Translations under genes and position numbers: made by a program
Assembly (NCBI GenBank): GCA_027717925.1
Contig: JALLON010000128.1
Span: 1-7,970 of the forward strand
DNA length: 7,970 bases
Direction: 5' to 3'
Source of the DNA: Acidobacteria bacterium AH-259-G07
Lineage (GTDB): Bacteria; Acidobacteriota; UBA6911; RPQK01; JADFOI01
Part shown: piece by piece, positions 6,423-7,970 of the stretch
Position numbering within the stretch: position 1 is the first letter of the stretch
Layout: each line of letters starts with the position of its first letter
Notes under the pieces: generated by a model
Told to the model about the DNA's origin: nothing
The model's database searches: none
What the model saw: the letters and a program-made list of their open reading frames with translations, nothing else

Positions 6423-6624
6423 TTGTTCACCCTCAGCGAACTCCTGTCAAGGAAAAAATCGGACTCTTTCTCTAAATTTCTCACCGGGTTAGACAAATTG
6501 AAAGCTTGGATAAACCAAAATGCCTGTAGAATGAGGGTAATCCTGCCCGTCGTCCTTTACCTACTCCGCTCCGGCGGACGCGGCGAAGCACTGGCGGGCT
6601 TATTTTTTTAGGGAACGTGACTCA
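6423..6624. other. Upstream region of the NYN gene
   Basis: No gene is seen. It turns from AT-rich (about 6455-6535) to a GC-rich block (about 6560-6600) with a short TCCGC/GCGGA hairpin, then an eight-base T-run. It should hold the promoter of the NYN gene. TTGAAA and TAGAAT words occur but their spacing is poor (23 nt), so no promoter is called. Confidence 0.35.
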
Positions 6625-7230
6625 ATGCCGGAGCAGCGAGTTGTCTTGTTTATCGATGCTCAGAATATTTATAAAGGTGCCCGCCGCACTTTCTTTACCG
6701 AGCAGCATCATCATGTCTACGGGCAAGTGAATCCTATTGCTCTTGGCAATCTGCTGTGTAATCGTCCACCTCCAGGATATATCAGAAAGCTTTCTGCGGT
6801 TCGCGTTTATACTGGACGGCCCGATGCTTCGAAAGAACGAAGAACATATGCCGCTAATAGAAAACAATGCAGTGCTTGGGCAACTCAGGGAGCGAAGGTT
6901 ATTTTTAGACCTCTGCGATACCCACCCAACTGGCCTGACGAAAAAGCTGAGGAAAAGGGAATAGATGTAGCATTGGCTATTGACTACATCGCTTTAGCAC
7001 TTGATGGTGCATATGATGTTGGCGTAATCGCTTCAACCGATACCGATCTCAAACCAGCTTTGGAATTTGTTTACAGAAAGTATCGCAGTCAGTGCCGATG
7101 CGAAGTCATGGCTTGGGCCGGTACCGCCCGCGGACGACAGCTGAGCATCGCCGGGGTGAATCTCTGGTGTCACTGGCTGAATCGCACTGACTATGATCAA
7201 GTTGCCGACCTAACCGATTATTCTATTTAA
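6625..7230 (+). CDS. NYN-domain (PIN-like, DUF88/LabA-type) putative ribonuclease
   Basis: A 201-residue protein with the NYN fold of the PIN-like nuclease superfamily, which cleaves RNA with a cluster of acidic residues holding Mg or Mn. The first strand carries VVLFIDAQNIY (D11 and N14). The central acidic position is KGIDVALAIDYI (D114, D120), and the third is VIASTDTDLKPAL (D139, D141). Together these are the expected catalytic acids, so the enzyme looks intact. There is no signal peptide or membrane segment, so it should be cytoplasmic. The ATG at 6625 follows AGGGA (6610-6614) by ten bases. The gene stands alone on its strand and its base composition appears more AT-rich than the sulfatase and LRR genes. 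A long hairpin structure lies 54 nt after the stop. RNA turnover or a defence or toxin role are both possible; no partner gene is visible to decide. Confidence 0.85.
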   Translation: MPEQRVVLFIDAQNIYKGARRTFFTEQHHHVYGQVNPIALGNLLCNRPPPGYIRKLSAVRVYTGRPDASKERRTYAANRKQCSAWATQGAKVIFRPLRYPPNWPDEKAEEKGIDVALAIDYIALALDGAYDVGVIASTDTDLKPALEFVYRKYRSQCRCEVMAWAGTARGRQLSIAGVNLWCHWLNRTDYDQVADLTDYSI

Positions 7231-7283
7231 ACTCCGGTGCTCCTGTTTGATTCTCTCCCCCACCCACGTCAGGATTTGATTCT

Positions 7284-7372
7284 GGCCGGTCCTCGAAAGC
7301 CCTGATAACGCACAGGGACAACGGATACAGTTGTCCATTTTCCCTGGACCGGCCTCCCCACTGGTTTTTTTT
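7284..7372 (+). terminator. Long structured element with T-run downstream of the NYN gene
   Basis: GGCCGGTCC (7284-7292) and GGACCGGCC (7346-7354) form a perfect 9-bp outer stem. Inside are CCCTG/CAGGG (7300-7304 with 7313-7317) and GGACAAC/GTTGTCC (7316-7322 with 7330-7336). CAGGGA (7313-7318) can instead pair with TCCCTG (7341-7346), giving competing folds. Eight Ts follow at 7365-7372, ten bases after the outer stem. It could be the NYN gene's terminator, a small RNA, or a switch between two folds. The gap before the T-run is longer than in a standard intrinsic terminator. Confidence 0.4.
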
Positions 7373-7377
7373 ATTTT

Positions 7378-7970
7378 TCAGATTTCAGGAATCCTAACAC
7401 AGGACCCGTTACTCTCTACCTGCATCCTTTCGTGATCATGACTTACTGTTACGGTCAACAATAGAAACGCTTCCTCCGTTGCTTGTAGAGGATCGGCTTC
7501 TACAAATCGGGCCATGACACGCATTGTCTTGCCACATCCATGTCGCCTTTTGCGGGGCTCCCTTTCACAGTCGCCTTCGCATACTCGGCCCCCCCAACAG
7601 TAGGGTGCCAGGAGCTTCATGACCCGCCTGGTCTGTCTTCCCCATCATGTCTGTGTTGCTCGACGCCGTCTGCGACCCCGGAGCGGGAAGCTGCAACCGG
7701 TCTTTAGCGTTGAGCCTCCTGTTGCCTGCTGGTGCAACGACACCATCGGCCTGCCTCAACTCTTCTTTCGGGGCTAATTGTTCCGGATTCAGTGTATACA
7801 CACTCACCTCTCAACACTTTCCAGTCCCAGGGCTGCACCCTGGGTCCGGATACGGGTGGTCTGACTAGGACCTTACCCGGGGGGATTCTTTCCCCCTTGA
7901 CGGGGAACCACTTCCAGGTTTCCCGTTGCGCTCGGTCGGCCTTCGTCAACGTACCGTCGGGGCGGCGCCT
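7378..7970. other. Gene-less, hairpin-rich region of unknown function
   Basis: Open frames here are short, overlap each other on both strands and match no family I recognise. Several perfect stems are visible: TTGTAGA/TCTACAA (7483-7489 with 7499-7505); GTTGAG/CTCAAC (7709-7714 with 7755-7760) enclosing GTTGC/GCAAC and TGGTG/CACCA; CCCAGGG/CCCTGGG (7826-7832 with 7838-7844); GGGGGA/TCCCCC (7880-7885 with 7891-7896). GTGTATACAC (7792-7801) is a 10-bp palindrome. The density suggests a structured RNA on one strand. The region could be the non-coding part of a mobile element such as a group II intron-like element whose protein gene lies beyond the window, but I see no domain V-like motif to support that. 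Confidence 0.35.

Noticed and set aside
5992..6492. A 166-codon plus-strand frame over the cysteine-rich remnant
   Set aside because: The minus strand carries clear CGNGILDPGEECDDGN-type repeats; the plus frame has no recognisable domain and is a shadow of them.
6288..6611. A 107-codon plus-strand frame ahead of the NYN gene
   Set aside because: It crosses the antisense of the cysteine-rich remnant, an AT-rich spacer and a GC-rich hairpin without a consistent codon pattern or known domain.
7647..7949. Short overlapping frames on both strands (7647-7868 plus, 7704-7949 minus)
   Set aside because: They overlap each other, have no recognised family or good ribosome binding site, and coincide with RNA-like hairpins.
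7378..7970. A definite group II intron call
   Set aside because: I could not find a domain V-like hairpin or a reverse transcriptase frame in the window, so only a tentative suggestion is made.

Overview
The window looks like an environmental bacterium, most probably of the Planctomycetota / PVC type. The clues are a secreted type I sulfatase, a PL10-type pectate lyase, a 'GMPL' leucine-rich-repeat lipoprotein ending in an FWERYDGG-like tail (recalled from planctomycete LRR proteins), a LarA-like racemase, and a fairly loose gene arrangement. No rRNA, tRNA or single-copy marker is present, so this placement is an inference.

Left part (1-2970, + strand): an intact LarA-type nickel-pincer racemase homologue (97-1362) is followed immediately by a perfect 68-nt palindrome (1360-1427), then by a pectate lyase whose reading frame is broken. 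The break has a visible cause: an 8-nt tandem duplication (TTTTTCCG twice, 1539-1554). Deleting one copy rejoins the signal-peptide segment to the catalytic domain (1568-2866). A motif matching the palindrome's tip at 12 of 15 positions (GGGGTC-type) abuts the lyase stop codon at 2867. Both genes therefore end exactly at such a motif, which suggests REP-like or RAYT-mobilised elements.

Middle part (2971-5702, - strand): a lipoprotein made of nine 21-residue leucine-rich repeats (4659-5702) lies 128 nt upstream of an exported formylglycine sulfatase (2971-4530). The sulfatase has a good Shine-Dalgarno site and a candidate promoter. The sulfatase and pectate lyase converge, and both point to breakdown of sulfated or acidic polysaccharides outside the cytoplasm.

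Right part (5703-7970): a remnant of a secreted Myxococcus-type cysteine-rich-repeat protein (- strand, 5977 to about 6422, frame-disrupted). It is followed by an intact + strand NYN-domain (PIN-like) nuclease candidate (6625-7230) and about 740 nt without a convincing gene. That last stretch is unusually rich in perfect hairpins: a long clover-like structure followed by a T-run at 7284-7372, and at least five more stems between 7483 and 7896. It is the least explained part of the window and may encode a structured RNA or the non-coding part of a mobile retroelement, but nothing here proves it.
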